From Fischerella sp. JS2 (lineage in GTDB: Bacteria; Cyanobacteriota; Cyanobacteriia; Cyanobacteriales; Nostocaceae): a DNA stretch of 64,000 bases. Made by a program: the position numbers and the translations under genes. The notes under the pieces were generated by a model that did no database searches, was not told the origin of the DNA, and saw only the letters and a program-made list of their open reading frames with translations. Below, piece by piece: positions 63,451 through 64,000 of the stretch (the stretch's first letter is position 1; every line of letters starts with the position of its first letter). The stretch is taken from contig NZ_CP135918.1 in NCBI RefSeq assembly GCF_032393985.1, positions 1,860,001 through 1,924,000 on the forward strand, in the 5' to 3' direction.

Positions 63451-64000
63451 TCAAACGGCTGTTAAATGCATATAAGCGTATGAAAATCTTGCACTTTCGG
63501 GAACCAAGCAAAATATTTTATCACCTCGTTGAATTTTCCCTGATGATATTAATTCCTCTAACATCACAAAGATAGAAGCAGAGCCTGTATTACCCTTAGA
63601 AGTTAGATTAGTAAACCATTTATCGTAGGTAATATGGACTCCAATTTCGGCCATCTTGTCATGAAGTTGTTGTCTGAAAAACTCCGATGAGTAATGAGGT
63701 AAAAACCAAGTGATATCGTTTGCCTTCAAGTTGTATTTATCTCGAATCTGAATTAAGCCTTTTTGACCATAGGAAATAATATTTTCTCCCAGAAGTTTAG
63801 CATCCTGTTTTAAAGTAAAATAACCTTCTTTTTCTACTTCTTTGGGATTTTCGACATCCCGCCAGCCTTGTAAAGAACCATCTGCTCTTTTGACAGCTCC
63901 CATATACATGCAAGCTTCCAGCTGATTTGCAAAGGAAATTAAATCAACCCAGTCTATTCTGAGTGAAATGCTATCTTGATAAGGCGTATCTTTAATCAAA
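63451..64000 (-). CDS. 3-oxoacyl-ACP synthase III-like condensing enzyme (5' end outside window)
   Basis: The C-terminal part (at least 183 residues) of a KAS III/FabH-type thiolase-fold enzyme. Two of the three catalytic residues are visible: His in ITWFLPHYSSEFF and Asn in LTSKGNTGSASIFVML (GNTxxAS). The Cys lies upstream, outside the window. The frame continues through the window edge, so no start can be given. KAS III-like enzymes in secondary metabolism (e.g. DarB, CerJ, ChlB3/6) start or extend chains, or transfer acyl groups. With a free ACP in the same operon, chain priming or acyl transfer is likely. Confidence 0.82.
   Translation of the reverse strand, partial: LIKDTPYQDSISLRIDWVDLISFANQLEACMYMGAVKRADGSLQGWRDVENPKEVEKEGYFTLKQDAKLLGENIISYGQKGLIQIRDKYNLKANDITWFLPHYSSEFFRQQLHDKMAEIGVHITYDKWFTNLTSKGNTGSASIFVMLEELISSGKIQRGDKIFCLVPESARFSYAYMHLTAV

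Overview
The window is chromosomal DNA from a cyanobacterium, most likely a filamentous heterocyst-forming (Nostocales-type) strain. The evidence is two psbA genes for photosystem II D1, a cyanobacterial-type PEP carboxylase, a Ycf21-type chorismate lyase, a CYP110-like P450, a COP23-domain protein, frequent HIP1 octamers (GCGATCGC) and many heptameric short tandem repeats in AT-rich spacers. The genus cannot be fixed from the sequence alone.

Layout. 1-4.7 kb (minus): secreted trypsin-like proteases, two of them fused to TPRs, led by a COP23-domain protein. 4.9-8.8 kb (minus): two divergent psbA genes, each with a strong terminator. 9.1-13.6 kb (minus): an MBOAT acyltransferase and a large DUF1574/SGNH protein, probably an envelope O-acylation pair. 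13.9-26.4 kb (mostly plus): ppc, an IS630-family element, small conserved genes, tRNA-Arg(TCT), an SNase-like protein, chorismate lyase, a methyltransferase, a DUF3352 protein and an alpha/beta hydrolase. 26.6-28.8 kb (minus): a ParA ATPase, its coiled-coil partner (McdAB-like architecture) and ilvE. 29-32.1 kb: P450 and a GTPase. 32.1-34.4 kb: an accessory island with a decayed CRISPR array, a deleted YhcG (DUF1016) pseudogene and a C5 DNA methyltransferase. 34.6-42.3 kb: deoC, recO, an MFS transporter, a GT4 glycosyltransferase, recR and small exported proteins.

42.8-64 kb (minus, running off the right edge) is an orphan biosynthetic gene cluster. In transcription order it encodes a KAS III-like condensing enzyme (partial), a seven-repeat SBBP beta-propeller protein, an AurF-like diiron oxygenase, a WxWxIP flavin-dependent halogenase-like enzyme, a free acyl carrier protein, a TubC_N docking domain fused to a domain of about 570 residues that I do not recognise, two nearly identical condensation/acyltransferase-type enzymes, an extended SDR lacking its catalytic Tyr, a DUF2141 protein, a classical SDR, a SAM-methyltransferase-like protein, two paralogous GT2 enzymes, a cyclic-peptide-type ABC exporter and a further glycosyltransferase-like protein. 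I infer that a KAS III enzyme builds or extends an ACP-bound acyl chain, which is oxidised and/or halogenated, acylated, glycosylated and exported. No NRPS or PKS megasynthase lies in the visible part.

Smaller curiosities: low-complexity repeats have entered the reading frames of ppc and recO; recR appears to start at ACG behind a well-placed Shine-Dalgarno; one D1 copy has unusual residues at 126, 260 and 282; and the tandem acyltransferase genes look like a gene-conversion mosaic.
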